Part shown: piece after piece, positions 34,059 to 42,204 of the stretch
Layout: each line of letters starts with the position of its first letter
Position numbering within the stretch: position 1 is the stretch's first letter
Source: a bacterium
GTDB lineage: Bacteria; Hydrothermota; UBA3073; JACQXS01; JAQTXJ01
Assembly (NCBI GenBank): GCA_028716385.1
Contig: JAQUPX010000008.1
Location: 1 to 64,000, forward strand
Direction of reading: 5' to 3'
DNA: 64,000 nucleotides
Position numbers and translations under genes: made by a program
The notes under the pieces: generated by a model
What the model was told of the DNA's origin: nothing
Seen by the model: the letters and a program-made list of their open reading frames with translations, nothing else
The model's database searches: none

Positions 34059-34062
34059 TTTT

Positions 34063-36615
34063 ATGAATAAGACAGAAAAAACAAAAGTTTTGTTTATACC
34101 GATAGGTTATCAAGCATCCGGTATGTATAGGATGTCTCTTCCTGCATATTATATAAACGAAAACGGAAATATGGAAATTTGCGTTGAACCGGCAGGGGCT
34201 AATGTTACATCCGAACTCGTGGATATGTTTGACATAGTGGTTTTACAGCGTTGCGCCTCCACTTCGATGTTGAATCTAATTCAGTACTGTAGAAAAGAGA
34301 AAAAGAAAATAGTAATGGACGTAGACGACTTATTTGTGGAAGTTCCAGATTGGAATCCGGCAAAAAATTCTTACCGAAGCGAAAATCTTACAATACATAG
34401 TCAGATTATAAGAATGGTAGATATGATTACCGTTACTACTCCAAAATTAGCAGAATATTATCAGGAAATTACAAAAACAGTTAAAATCCTTCCAAATTGC
34501 GTTGATTTTGACCTCTACGGTGAGAATGTGGGCAATGCACGAATTGAGAACAAGGACAATCAAATCCGTTTATTGTGGATGGGGTCAGCGACACATCAGG
34601 AGGATTTTAAGATAATTGAAGACGTGGTTAGTAAGTTGATAGAAAAACATAATATAAAGTTCGTAGTCTATGGCCAACTCCCGGAAAAAATGGTTACGGA
34701 TAAGTTTGATAGTAAAAATATAGAATACCACGGGTTTACTCCTTTCAATTTCTATTATCAGTCCTTGCATAGGATAAATGCAACAATAGGAATTGCGCCA
34801 TTAGTAGATATTCGATTTAATGAATTTAAATGCGTTAGTTCAGACACTCTTGTTGCCACTACTGAAGGATTTAGAAAGGCTTTAGATTTAACAACTAGCG
34901 ATATAGTTATAACTGAAGATGGAAATAAGAAAATACAAGCAATAGAACACAATAAGGATGAAGTATTTAATATAGAAACAAACTGTGGATATAGCGTAGA
35001 AGCAACTAAAAATCATAGATTTTTGGTTTATAATCAGGAAAAAGGACTCATCTTTAAGGATGTTTCAAATATGTCAGAAAGTGATTATATGCTTATTCAA
35101 AAAAGAAAATTGTTGTTTAATGACAAGTCTATTCCATTTGAATTTGAAACCGGAAACAAAACAGCAATATTAAAAAGACAAAAAACTCAAGAAGCCATTG
35201 ATATTGTTTTAAAAAATGGGTTAAAGGGGCAAAAAGCAGTTAAAGAATTGAATAGAATGGGAGCATTAACGCTATCTGGTAAAAAATGGGATGTTTATAA
35301 TTGGTGGAGTACTAGAAAATTAGATACTACAAAGGCTTCCCATCGCATCGCAAAACAAAGAGATTTGAAGTATCCACAGAGATTAAACAAAGAACTTGCA
35401 TTGGTTTTGGGATATTTAATTGGAGATGGTTATTTAAGAAAAGATAGGAATAATATTGGATTAACAAGTATTAATCCTGAAATTATAAATAATTATATTA
35501 GAATTATGCGTCAAGAATTTAATCTTGAAACAATGATACACAAAAAGGCAGGAACTAAAGCGATAGACTTGCGCTCTTATTCTGTTGATTTAATAAGGTT
35601 TTTAACTAGCATAGGGGTAAAACTAGTGGGTTCAAAAGACAAAGAAGTTCCCGAATGTGTATTATATGGAGATACAGAAATTATTAAAAGTTTTCTTGGA
35701 GGATATTTTGATACAGATGGTAGTGTAATATTAAATAGAAAATTTAACACCGGAGTAATTATGGTTAATTCTGTTTCCGAAAAATTATTAAAACAGGTAC
35801 AGGTTTTACTATTATCACTTGGAATATTAAGCAAGAGAAGGCGAATGCTTGTAAAAATAAAAGGAGAAAAATACACATATTATCTTTTATCTATTGCTGT
35901 CGAAAGTGTGCCACAATTTATTAAAGAAATAAAATTTTCAGTTGATTATAAACAAGTTCGTTTGTTGGAACTGAAAAGAAGACTTGAAACTCGCACTAAA
36001 GGTCATTCCAATATCGGACTATACCCTGTAAATAATCTTATGAGAAAAATTTATTCAATAGCAAAAGAAAAAGGTATTGCATTACCTGCAAAATTTTGGA
36101 ATTATCTCCATAAAAAAAACAGAATAGAATTTCCAAGTTTTAAAGTATTAAAAGAGTTTGTTGAATTTTACAAAAGCGTATCTTATTTAAGTGAATATAA
36201 AGTTCTAAAGAGGATTATTGATAATAATCTAGTAATTGATAAGATTAGTTATATAAAAAGAGTAGAAGAATTAAAAACCGTAGTAGACATAGATGTTAAT
36301 AATGATTTGTTTTTAGCAAATGGAATCGTATCTCATAACTCTCCCTTAAAAGCTTTAGAGTATGGAATGATGGGCGTTCCGGTCGTAGCAACAGATATTT
36401 ATCCATACAAATTAGTAATAGAGAATGGAACCAACGGATTATTAGTTAAAAATAAACATGAAGATTGGTATGAAGCAATCGAGAGCTTAATTCTGGATGA
36501 AGAAAAACGGACCAGATTGGGCAAAAACTTAAATTCCAAAATAATGGACAAATATAACGTAAAAGCAGAGGCAGAAAAGTGGGAAAAGGCTTATCTATCA
36601 TTGATTAACAGTTAG
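34063..36615 (+). CDS. GT4-type glycosyltransferase interrupted by an intein
   Basis: 850 codons. The exteins (residues 1-256 and 760-850) together form a 347-residue GT-B glycosyltransferase: IPIGYQASGMYRMSLPAYY at the N terminus, IRLLWMGSATHQEDFKIIE, YHGFTPFNFYYQSLHRINAT, and the nucleotide-binding loop SPLKALEYGMMGVPVVATDI with the E-x7-E-like element. A 503-residue intein is inserted exactly at this loop, after FNEFK and before SPLK. After splicing, the joined loop would read FKSPLKALEYG. It lies at the end of the glycan cassette. Confidence 0.85.
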   Translation: MNKTEKTKVLFIPIGYQASGMYRMSLPAYYINENGNMEICVEPAGANVTSELVDMFDIVVLQRCASTSMLNLIQYCRKEKKKIVMDVDDLFVEVPDWNPAKNSYRSENLTIHSQIIRMVDMITVTTPKLAEYYQEITKTVKILPNCVDFDLYGENVGNARIENKDNQIRLLWMGSATHQEDFKIIEDVVSKLIEKHNIKFVVYGQLPEKMVTDKFDSKNIEYHGFTPFNFYYQSLHRINATIGIAPLVDIRFNEFKCVSSDTLVATTEGFRKALDLTTSDIVITEDGNKKIQAIEHNKDEVFNIETNCGYSVEATKNHRFLVYNQEKGLIFKDVSNMSESDYMLIQKRKLLFNDKSIPFEFETGNKTAILKRQKTQEAIDIVLKNGLKGQKAVKELNRMGALTLSGKKWDVYNWWSTRKLDTTKASHRIAKQRDLKYPQRLNKELALVLGYLIGDGYLRKDRNNIGLTSINPEIINNYIRIMRQEFNLETMIHKKAGTKAIDLRSYSVDLIRFLTSIGVKLVGSKDKEVPECVLYGDTEIIKSFLGGYFDTDGSVILNRKFNTGVIMVNSVSEKLLKQVQVLLLSLGILSKRRRMLVKIKGEKYTYYLLSIAVESVPQFIKEIKFSVDYKQVRLLELKRRLETRTKGHSNIGLYPVNNLMRKIYSIAKEKGIALPAKFWNYLHKKNRIEFPSFKVLKEFVEFYKSVSYLSEYKVLKRIIDNNLVIDKISYIKRVEELKTVVDIDVNNDLFLANGIVSHNSPLKALEYGMMGVPVVATDIYPYKLVIENGTNGLLVKNKHEDWYEAIESLILDEEKRTRLGKNLNSKIMDKYNVKAEAEKWEKAYLSLINS
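34831..36339 (+). mobile_element. Intein with LAGLIDADG homing endonuclease
   Basis: Cys1 is in CVSSDTLVATTEGF (block A), and block B is YSVEATKNHRFLV with the T-x-x-H motif. Endonuclease motifs are LALVLGYLIGDGYL and SFLGGYFDTDGSV. Block F is VVDIDVNNDLFLANGI and block G ends VSHN before Ser+1. All splicing residues are present, so it should be active. 503 residues is a usual length for an intein with endonuclease. Confidence 0.9.
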
Positions 36616-36644
36616 ACAAACAAGAGGACAAATAAGGAGAAAAA

Positions 36645-36965
36645 ATGGGATACTTAATAAATGTTGCAGGAAGCGCAAAACCTTCAGGAAACTCTAGTGG
36701 TGCTCCAGGGCGTAATCGTAGTGAAGGCGCAAGTATTAGTCTTAAATTTAGATTTTATGTTGATGAAAATAGTGGAAAGGTGTCTATGGGGAATAAATTT
36801 TTTGCAAATAAGCCATTTCAAACGTACCATTTTATGCACACTATACATCAAAACAATGTTACCACCACGACATTTGAAAAATTTATTATAAAACCAGCCG
36901 GAACATATAAATTTATAAAAAGTGAAATTATTAACGGTAAAAAATATCATTATATCGAGGCATAA
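36645..36965 (+). CDS. MGYL-type small protein, SH3-like C-terminal module
   Basis: A 106-residue protein starting MGYLINVAGSAKPSGNSSG, then a Gly/Ser/Asn linker and a beta domain of about 65 residues (KFFANKPFQTYHFMHTIHQN, then KPAGTYKFIKSEIINGKKYHY). The beta domain has a clear paralogue in the next gene. First of eight nearby genes with an M[GA]YL start. Site AAGGAGAAAAA. Confidence 0.6.
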   Translation: MGYLINVAGSAKPSGNSSGAPGRNRSEGASISLKFRFYVDENSGKVSMGNKFFANKPFQTYHFMHTIHQNNVTTTTFEKFIIKPAGTYKFIKSEIINGKKYHYIEA

Positions 36966-36974
36966 GGAGAAAAA

Positions 36975-37262
36975 ATGGCATATCTAGTTAAAAGCATTAT
37001 AGTAGATAAAAAGAAACCTCAAGTACTAACACAGGCAACGGACAAGATTCCGCATCAATATTATCAATATCTTGCGGATGCTACTAGTGGGAGTGTCTAT
37101 AGAACTCAAGACAGAAAAAGGGCGTTCTTTGTAGCAAAAAGACCATTCCCGGTATACGAGACAAGAACTCTCACGGAAGTAAAAAGGTTATCATCGGGAA
37201 GATATATATTTTTAAGAGATAAATTTATTAACGGTAAAAACTATTGCCTAATAGCAATATAA
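36975..37262 (+). CDS. MAYL-type small protein, paralogue of preceding
   Basis: A 95-residue protein, MAYLVKSIIVDKKKPQVLT, followed by a beta domain whose second half (RAFFVAKRPFPVYETRTLTE, GRYIFLRDKFINGKNY) matches the preceding gene. Site AAGGAGAAAAA. Probably a virion-associated protein of unknown function. Confidence 0.6.
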   Translation: MAYLVKSIIVDKKKPQVLTQATDKIPHQYYQYLADATSGSVYRTQDRKRAFFVAKRPFPVYETRTLTEVKRLSSGRYIFLRDKFINGKNYCLIAI

Positions 37263-37275
37263 TATAGGGGGAACA

Positions 37276-37848
37276 ATGGGATACTTAGGAAAGAAAAAAC
37301 AGGTTGCAGGTTTTTATGGTGGGGATACGGCAAAAAAACAGAAAGAGTTGTATAATAATGGTTTTTCCAAACTTATAGACTGGGTAGAACCAGTTTCTAG
37401 ACAGGTTGGTTCTTATTTGGGTAGAAAAGGAAAAGTTGAGTATAGTTGCGTAAATGGAGTTTGTAGTCCGGTTGGAAGTTTTCCGGAAAGCAGAAGGGGA
37501 AAAATTGAAAGGCAAGTCGGGAATTGGTTATCTGACTCATTAGTAACAGTATTGAATGAAACAGGAAAAATAATAACAGATCCTACAAAACTTAACGCTT
37601 TTACGGGATTGATAACTGCATTAAAGACTGGCAAAACATTAACTCCGGAACAGCAAGCACAATATCAATCATTATTGGGACAGTATCCTAATTTATCACA
37701 ATTAGGATTGACATCACAAACTCCGGCAGTTGTGGCAAGGGAATCTTCCATGCAAAAAGCATTACCATTCATTGTTGGTGGGGCAATATTGTTAATTTCA
37801 GTTCCTTTAATTATAATAGCAGTCAAACCGAGAAAAAAATCGAAGTAA
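37276..37848 (+). CDS. MGYL-type protein with C-terminal membrane anchor
   Basis: A 190-residue protein, MGYLGKKKQVAGFYGGD, a middle with two copies of a RQVG element (RQVGSYLGRKGKVEYS and RQVGNWLSDSLV), a helical region and a C-terminal membrane helix (ALPFIVGGAILLISVPLIII) ending KPRKKSK. The RQVG elements resemble the [VI]G motif of the large proteins. Likely inserted in a membrane with the main domain on one side. Confidence 0.6.
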   Translation: MGYLGKKKQVAGFYGGDTAKKQKELYNNGFSKLIDWVEPVSRQVGSYLGRKGKVEYSCVNGVCSPVGSFPESRRGKIERQVGNWLSDSLVTVLNETGKIITDPTKLNAFTGLITALKTGKTLTPEQQAQYQSLLGQYPNLSQLGLTSQTPAVVARESSMQKALPFIVGGAILLISVPLIIIAVKPRKKSK

Positions 37849-37857
37849 AGGAAAATT

Positions 37858-38565
37858 ATGGGATACTTACGATCAAAAGTAGGAAATTTTTATGGTGGCA
37901 GAAAGCAATTAAGTCAACAAGTAGGAGTTGTAGGGATTGACGATGCTATTATTACAGTATCAACTCTTTTAGCAAAATGGGCAATTCCTAAATTCTCTAA
38001 ATGGTGGGGATTTAGAAGTGAAGGTCAAATCGTAACAGATTTACAAAATACGATACTTGCGGACCCTAACTTGGCTATGTTAAAACCAGTTCTTAGCTAT
38101 AATACTGTCCTTTCAGGATTAGAAAAAGTAAGAATTTGTGGAACAGATACGGGATATAACCTAAATTCTACTTGGGTAGGAAAGGTAAAATTAAGTAAAA
38201 CAGATTGCGCTTTTATTCCCCATGGAAATTACGCAACTGTGCATTATTACTTTTCTGAACCAAAACTTATGGCTACTATTAAATACAATTTAACTCAACT
38301 CCAAAAGGGATGTGCGACAAAAGGTAGTGCATACGATTTAGTATCAAATAGTTGTATCGTGATACCGGGAGCCATTACTCCGTCAGGAACTACTACTCCA
38401 TCGGGAACTACCACAACCGCCATTCCAAACAAATTTCAGCAAATGGGAATAATACCAGGGACTATAAAAGGCTTGTTGATTTTCTTGGGAGTTGGAGGTC
38501 TTGTAGGATTAGGGGTAAAATTTTATCAATCGTTACATCCAAAAAAGAAGTTAAAAAATAAGTAA
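37858..38565 (+). CDS. MGYL-type membrane protein, copy 1 of a perfect duplication
   Basis: A 235-residue protein: MGYLRSKVGNFYGGRKQLS, then a globular domain (IDDAIITVSTLLAKWAIPKF; VRICGTDTGYNLNSTWVGKV), a Cys-bearing C-terminal part, a Thr/Ser/Pro/Gly linker and one membrane helix (LLIFLGVGGLVGLGVKFY) with a Lys-rich tail. The copy at 38576 has the same sequence. It has no strong ribosome site (AAAGGAAAATT), whereas copy 2 has AAGGGGGAAAAG. Confidence 0.65.
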   Translation: MGYLRSKVGNFYGGRKQLSQQVGVVGIDDAIITVSTLLAKWAIPKFSKWWGFRSEGQIVTDLQNTILADPNLAMLKPVLSYNTVLSGLEKVRICGTDTGYNLNSTWVGKVKLSKTDCAFIPHGNYATVHYYFSEPKLMATIKYNLTQLQKGCATKGSAYDLVSNSCIVIPGAITPSGTTTPSGTTTTAIPNKFQQMGIIPGTIKGLLIFLGVGGLVGLGVKFYQSLHPKKKLKNK

Positions 38566-38575
38566 GGGGGAAAAG

Positions 38576-39283
38576 ATGGGATACTTACGATCAAAAGTAG
38601 GAAATTTTTATGGTGGCAGAAAGCAATTAAGTCAACAAGTAGGAGTTGTAGGGATTGACGATGCTATTATTACAGTATCAACTCTTTTAGCAAAATGGGC
38701 AATTCCTAAATTCTCTAAATGGTGGGGATTTAGAAGTGAAGGTCAAATCGTAACAGATTTACAAAATACGATACTTGCGGACCCTAACTTGGCTATGTTA
38801 AAACCAGTTCTTAGCTATAATACTGTCCTTTCAGGATTAGAAAAAGTAAGAATTTGTGGAACAGATACGGGATATAACCTAAATTCTACTTGGGTAGGAA
38901 AGGTAAAATTAAGTAAAACAGATTGCGCTTTTATTCCCCATGGAAATTACGCAACTGTGCATTATTACTTTTCTGAACCAAAACTTATGGCTACTATTAA
39001 ATACAATTTAACTCAACTCCAAAAGGGATGTGCGACAAAAGGTAGTGCATACGATTTAGTATCAAATAGTTGTATCGTGATACCGGGAGCCATTACTCCG
39101 TCAGGAACTACTACTCCATCGGGAACTACCACAACCGCCATTCCAAACAAATTTCAGCAAATGGGAATAATACCAGGGACTATAAAAGGCTTGTTGATTT
39201 TCTTGGGAGTTGGAGGTCTTGTAGGATTAGGGGTAAAATTTTATCAATCGTTACATCCAAAAAAGAAGTTAAAAAATAAGTAA
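38576..39283 (+). CDS. MGYL-type membrane protein, copy 2 of a perfect duplication
   Basis: Same 235-residue product as the gene at 37858. Having a second full copy with its own ribosome site suggests that a higher dose of this membrane protein is useful, or that the duplication is too recent to have diverged. The site AAGGGGGAAAAG is at good distance from the ATG. Confidence 0.65.
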   Translation: MGYLRSKVGNFYGGRKQLSQQVGVVGIDDAIITVSTLLAKWAIPKFSKWWGFRSEGQIVTDLQNTILADPNLAMLKPVLSYNTVLSGLEKVRICGTDTGYNLNSTWVGKVKLSKTDCAFIPHGNYATVHYYFSEPKLMATIKYNLTQLQKGCATKGSAYDLVSNSCIVIPGAITPSGTTTPSGTTTTAIPNKFQQMGIIPGTIKGLLIFLGVGGLVGLGVKFYQSLHPKKKLKNK

Positions 39284-39293
39284 GGGGGAAAAG

Positions 39294-39587
39294 ATGGGAT
39301 ACTTAAGAAAGACAAAAGTAGAACAAAAGTTAGCAATACCAAGTGGAACAACTTCAATAGCTCCTCAAGACCAAGCTATGTTTAATGCACTTCAGGAAAA
39401 AACATACGCAAAAGAAAACTGCACAATACTTGGTGGAACATGGAACGTAGTAACCAATAGTTGTGTTCTTCCAAATAAAACCTTTTTCCAGAAATTCGGA
39501 AAAATGATCCTTGGAGGAGTTGGAGTAGTTGCAGTAGTTATCGGTTTACCAAAGATAATTCAAGCAATAAAGAAAGGAAAGAAATAA
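39294..39587 (+). CDS. MGYL-type small membrane protein
   Basis: A 97-residue protein, MGYLRKTKVEQKLAIPSGTT, a polar middle with CTILGGTWNVVTNSCVLP (similar to a Cys stretch in the duplicated protein), and a C-terminal membrane helix (MILGGVGVVAVVIGLPKIIQ) with a KKGKK end. It shares the C-terminal anchor design of its neighbours and may be a shortened paralogue of the duplicated gene. Confidence 0.6.
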   Translation: MGYLRKTKVEQKLAIPSGTTSIAPQDQAMFNALQEKTYAKENCTILGGTWNVVTNSCVLPNKTFFQKFGKMILGGVGVVAVVIGLPKIIQAIKKGKK

Positions 39588-39599
39588 GGGAAAGAAACT

Positions 39600-39806
39600 A
39601 TGGCATATTTAGTTGAGGTTAAGAAAGTGGGGCAAGAACTTCCTACCACTACAGATGGACAAAAAATTGTTGTCCATGAGCCATTTGATTTTAGGAAAAC
39701 GGTATTAACGGGGACTGTTTTTGCTGTTGTGGTTGCAATAGTTAATAAGGGAATAAAGGGATTCAGGAGGCTTAATGGGTTATCTAGTCGAAAGGCAAGT
39801 AAATAG
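39600..39806 (+). CDS. MAYL-type small membrane protein
   Basis: 68 residues: MAYLVEVKKVGQELPTTTDG, one membrane helix near residues 37-55 (KTVLTGTVFAVVVAIVNKGI) and a short basic end. It overlaps the start of the next gene by 32 bases in a different frame. Site AGGGAAAGAAACT. Confidence 0.6.
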   Translation: MAYLVEVKKVGQELPTTTDGQKIVVHEPFDFRKTVLTGTVFAVVVAIVNKGIKGFRRLNGLSSRKASK

Positions 39807-40383
39807 TCAGACTAATCAGATCAATTCGGTTATTTCAGTGCCGGTAAAGACGATGCTTGATATTGGTACACGGATTGATAAAATGGTTATGGGAATATAT
39901 CAAAGTTATATGCTTGCCGGGAAAAAATCAGAATGGACACCAATACTTAATGAATGGAATACTCTCCCGAAGTGCACCGGAATCCATTTGGAAGAAACTG
40001 ATTATATTTGTCTAACGAATAGATTAAAAATGGCAATACCATTTATGGACTCCTTGATGAAAAAAATAGTCGTGGATATGCCAAATAGTACTACCCTGTG
40101 GACAAAAATTAAACACTTGTGGGGCATAGGCTCGCCAACGACATATACCGGATGGGCGGATGTAATTCGAGAATGGGGACAGTTAAAAGATAAAATTCCA
40201 ACAATACAAAAAGAGGCAGATATTGCCTATATCAAGTTTGAACAGGAAAAGAAAGATAAAGAAAATAATAAAAATAAGATATTAAAAACAATTACAACAG
40301 TTGTTATAAGCTTAGCAGCAATTGTTGGAATAGTGAAAGTAGCTCCAATAATCTCGAAGTTCGCGCCTAAAAGGAGGGCGTAA
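39775..40383 (+). CDS. MGYL-type protein with C-terminal membrane helix
   Basis: A 202-residue protein, MGYLVERQVNSQTNQINSVI, helical main domain (VKTMLDIGTRIDKMVMGIYQ, WADVIREWGQLKDKIPTIQK), then a membrane helix (ILKTITTVVISLAAIVGIVK) and a basic end. GGAGG directly before the ATG lies inside the preceding gene. Probably cytoplasmic or inside the virion, and anchored. Confidence 0.6.
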   Translation: MGYLVERQVNSQTNQINSVISVPVKTMLDIGTRIDKMVMGIYQSYMLAGKKSEWTPILNEWNTLPKCTGIHLEETDYICLTNRLKMAIPFMDSLMKKIVVDMPNSTTLWTKIKHLWGIGSPTTYTGWADVIREWGQLKDKIPTIQKEADIAYIKFEQEKKDKENNKNKILKTITTVVISLAAIVGIVKVAPIISKFAPKRRA

Positions 40384-40386
40384 ATT

Positions 40387-40569
40387 ATGAAAGCATTATT
40401 ACCGATAGGAATTATAGCCGTATTAGGATATTTGTTTTGGAAATCGAAAAAGAACGCACAAATTCCGATAGCTCCAAAGAAAGTTCCGACTTATACGAAA
40501 TACGCTTGGCAGGCAACAAAAAGTGAGCAAAAACCGGTTCCGAATACAAAACCTGTAACTATTAGTTGA
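40387..40569 (+). CDS. Small membrane protein, KKNAQ type
   Basis: 60 residues: an N-terminal membrane helix ending GYLFWKSKKNAQ and a short Pro/Lys-rich tail. The same [WY]LF[WV][KQ][AS]KKNAQ sequence follows the N-terminal helix in the genes at 42205 and 47577. This makes a second class of anchor in the region. The coupled start follows AAGGAGGGCGTAAATT. Confidence 0.55.
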   Translation: MKALLPIGIIAVLGYLFWKSKKNAQIPIAPKKVPTYTKYAWQATKSEQKPVPNTKPVTIS

Positions 40570-40614
40570 GGGGTAAACAAGAATGCTTGTTAAGGCATTA
40601 AAATAGGAGATAAA

Positions 40615-41034
40615 ATGAAAAAACTATTCAGTTTCTTATTACCAATCGCAGGAGTATTGGCAGCAGGTTTTGGTCTTATATATTTAAAAAGAAAACAACT
40701 TCTATCTTCGGGAGCTGCGTATGGGGCCGTACCAACTACCACACCTACTACTGTACCAACTACCACGCCTACTACAGGAACTTCCGGAAAACCAGCATAC
40801 GCATTACCGGGAACTGCACAACGGAATATGACACCTTCTCCGAAAGCATTAAAGCTTTTTGGGGCACAATCTCAATGGAAAACAGATACAATATATCTTG
40901 ATTCAGGATTGGGTGGATGGTTTGTATATGATAAAAATCTTAATATATGGATTTTCTTTTTTGGAGCAGGAGTTCCAGATAGTTTTTATGTGGGAAAAAA
41001 TGGAATAAAAGGAAGTCGAACAGTCAAGAGATAA
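40615..41034 (+). CDS. Membrane-anchored protein with Thr/Pro linker
   Basis: A 139-residue protein with an N-terminal membrane helix (FSFLLPIAGVLAAGFGLIYL), KRKQ, then a linker with TTTPTTVPTTTPTTG and a C-terminal beta module (TDTIYLDSGLGGWFVYDKNL, IFFFGAGVPDSFYVG). The linker pattern resembles the glycosylatable stalks of surface proteins. Site AATAGGAGATAAA. Confidence 0.6.
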   Translation: MKKLFSFLLPIAGVLAAGFGLIYLKRKQLLSSGAAYGAVPTTTPTTVPTTTPTTGTSGKPAYALPGTAQRNMTPSPKALKLFGAQSQWKTDTIYLDSGLGGWFVYDKNLNIWIFFFGAGVPDSFYVGKNGIKGSRTVKR

Positions 41035-41049
41035 AATAAAAGGAGAAAA

Positions 41050-41784
41050 ATGAAAGCAAAAACTGAAGTGTGGTTAAACATAAGAACTAAACCGGTTATA
41101 CCTCTTAAACCAGTTGAGGGATGGGTAGCTCAATGGTTTTTGAATTATAATGGACAAGGAACTCGACAATTTATGGAAGCCGGTGGAAATGTTGGTGGAA
41201 AATCTTATGTCAAAGTAACTTCACAGGCTTCTCCTAATCTTAAAGTAAGAAAAACTCCATCCTTAACCGGAACTCCAACAGGAACAGTATTGTTACCGGG
41301 AGATACAGTTGAGTTGTTAAATACAAAAATTATAATGGGAGACGTTCCGGATAAAACTCCAGTGGTTAATCCACCGGCAGTAGACCCAACGAATACCGTT
41401 CCTATCACTACTGAAAATGCAAAACCTCCATTTCCTTTAATAAAAGTATTATCAATAATAGGATTATCCGTTGGTGCTGGATTACTTATATGGGCAGTAT
41501 GGCCGAAGAAAAAAAACACAAAAACAATATCTGGAAAAGGGAAAGGAAAGCAAGTTAGGGAGTCAGTAAGTAGAGAAGACAAGAATCATTCGATTTGGGA
41601 AGTTATGCTAGAAGGGGAAGGAACAAATCACTATCAAGCTTCTCCGAATAAGGACGATGCTATAAATGAAATATCCGCTACCTTTGATATAGATTTTGAG
41701 AACCAAAGATTTTCAATGAAGAAAGTTAGGTTTGCAGATTTGACAGAAGCAGAAAAAGAAGATTTGAGAGTTGTATTAGACTAA
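41050..41784 (+). CDS. SH3b-like membrane protein
   Basis: A 244-residue protein. Residues about 55-95 read as a bacterial SH3 domain (SYVKVTSQASPNLKVRKTPS, then TGTVLLPGDTVELL). A Pro/Thr linker and a membrane helix near residue 133-150 (VLSIIGLSVGAGLLIWAVW) follow, then GKGKGKQVRESVSRED and a small alpha/beta C-terminal domain. SH3b modules bind cell-wall peptides, so a role near peptidoglycan is plausible. Site AAAAGGAGAAAA. Confidence 0.6.
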   Translation: MKAKTEVWLNIRTKPVIPLKPVEGWVAQWFLNYNGQGTRQFMEAGGNVGGKSYVKVTSQASPNLKVRKTPSLTGTPTGTVLLPGDTVELLNTKIIMGDVPDKTPVVNPPAVDPTNTVPITTENAKPPFPLIKVLSIIGLSVGAGLLIWAVWPKKKNTKTISGKGKGKQVRESVSREDKNHSIWEVMLEGEGTNHYQASPNKDDAINEISATFDIDFENQRFSMKKVRFADLTEAEKEDLRVVLD

Positions 41785-41788
41785 TCAA

Positions 41789-42196
41789 ATGAAAAACAGC
41801 ATATTTTTTGATAAGTATACGAAGCAAGATAGGAAAAGAGATATGAAAAAGTCTCTTGAAAACTATAAGAAAATGCACAATACAAAAGCAGATATGGTAA
41901 GGATAGGAACTATTATGCTTCCCACAGTCGTATTACCTAATGGAAAAAAGATTGACTTAAACCAATGGGTAAAAAAACAGGGTGGGAAAGTGATAATGGT
42001 GGGTGCTGGAACAATAAATGGAATACAATACGTACAAAAGAAAGACGGAAAATTAAAAACATTATTTCATGCAATAAAAATTCCGATAGACATTGTTAAG
42101 CCTAGTGAAAGCTCTACGACTTATTATCTTGTAGAGCAGGGTCAGGGCATAAGGATTGACGAAACAGGTCTATGGGAGAAGAAAACTAAACTATAG
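41789..42196 (+). CDS. Hypothetical protein, 135 residues
   Basis: MKNSIFFDKYTKQDRKRDMK, a basic helical start, then a beta-rich body (DMVRIGTIMLPTVVLPNGKK, GGKVIMVGAGTINGIQYVQK) and KIPIDIVKPSESSTTYYLVE. No signal or membrane segment. Lies four bases after the SH3b-like gene without a clear ribosome site. Family unknown. Confidence 0.55.
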   Translation: MKNSIFFDKYTKQDRKRDMKKSLENYKKMHNTKADMVRIGTIMLPTVVLPNGKKIDLNQWVKKQGGKVIMVGAGTINGIQYVQKKDGKLKTLFHAIKIPIDIVKPSESSTTYYLVEQGQGIRIDETGLWEKKTKL

Positions 42197-42204
42197 GGGG
42201 AAAG

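Larger units (their letters stand above)
37858..39293 (+). repeat. 718-bp perfect tandem duplication
   Basis: Unit 1 is 37858-38575 and unit 2 is 38576-39293. Each contains one complete gene and its trailing AAGGGGGAAAAG site. I saw no difference between the two units when reading them side by side. The next gene (39294) begins with the same 12 bases as each unit, so recombination between shared gene-start sequence is a plausible mechanism. Confidence 0.85.
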
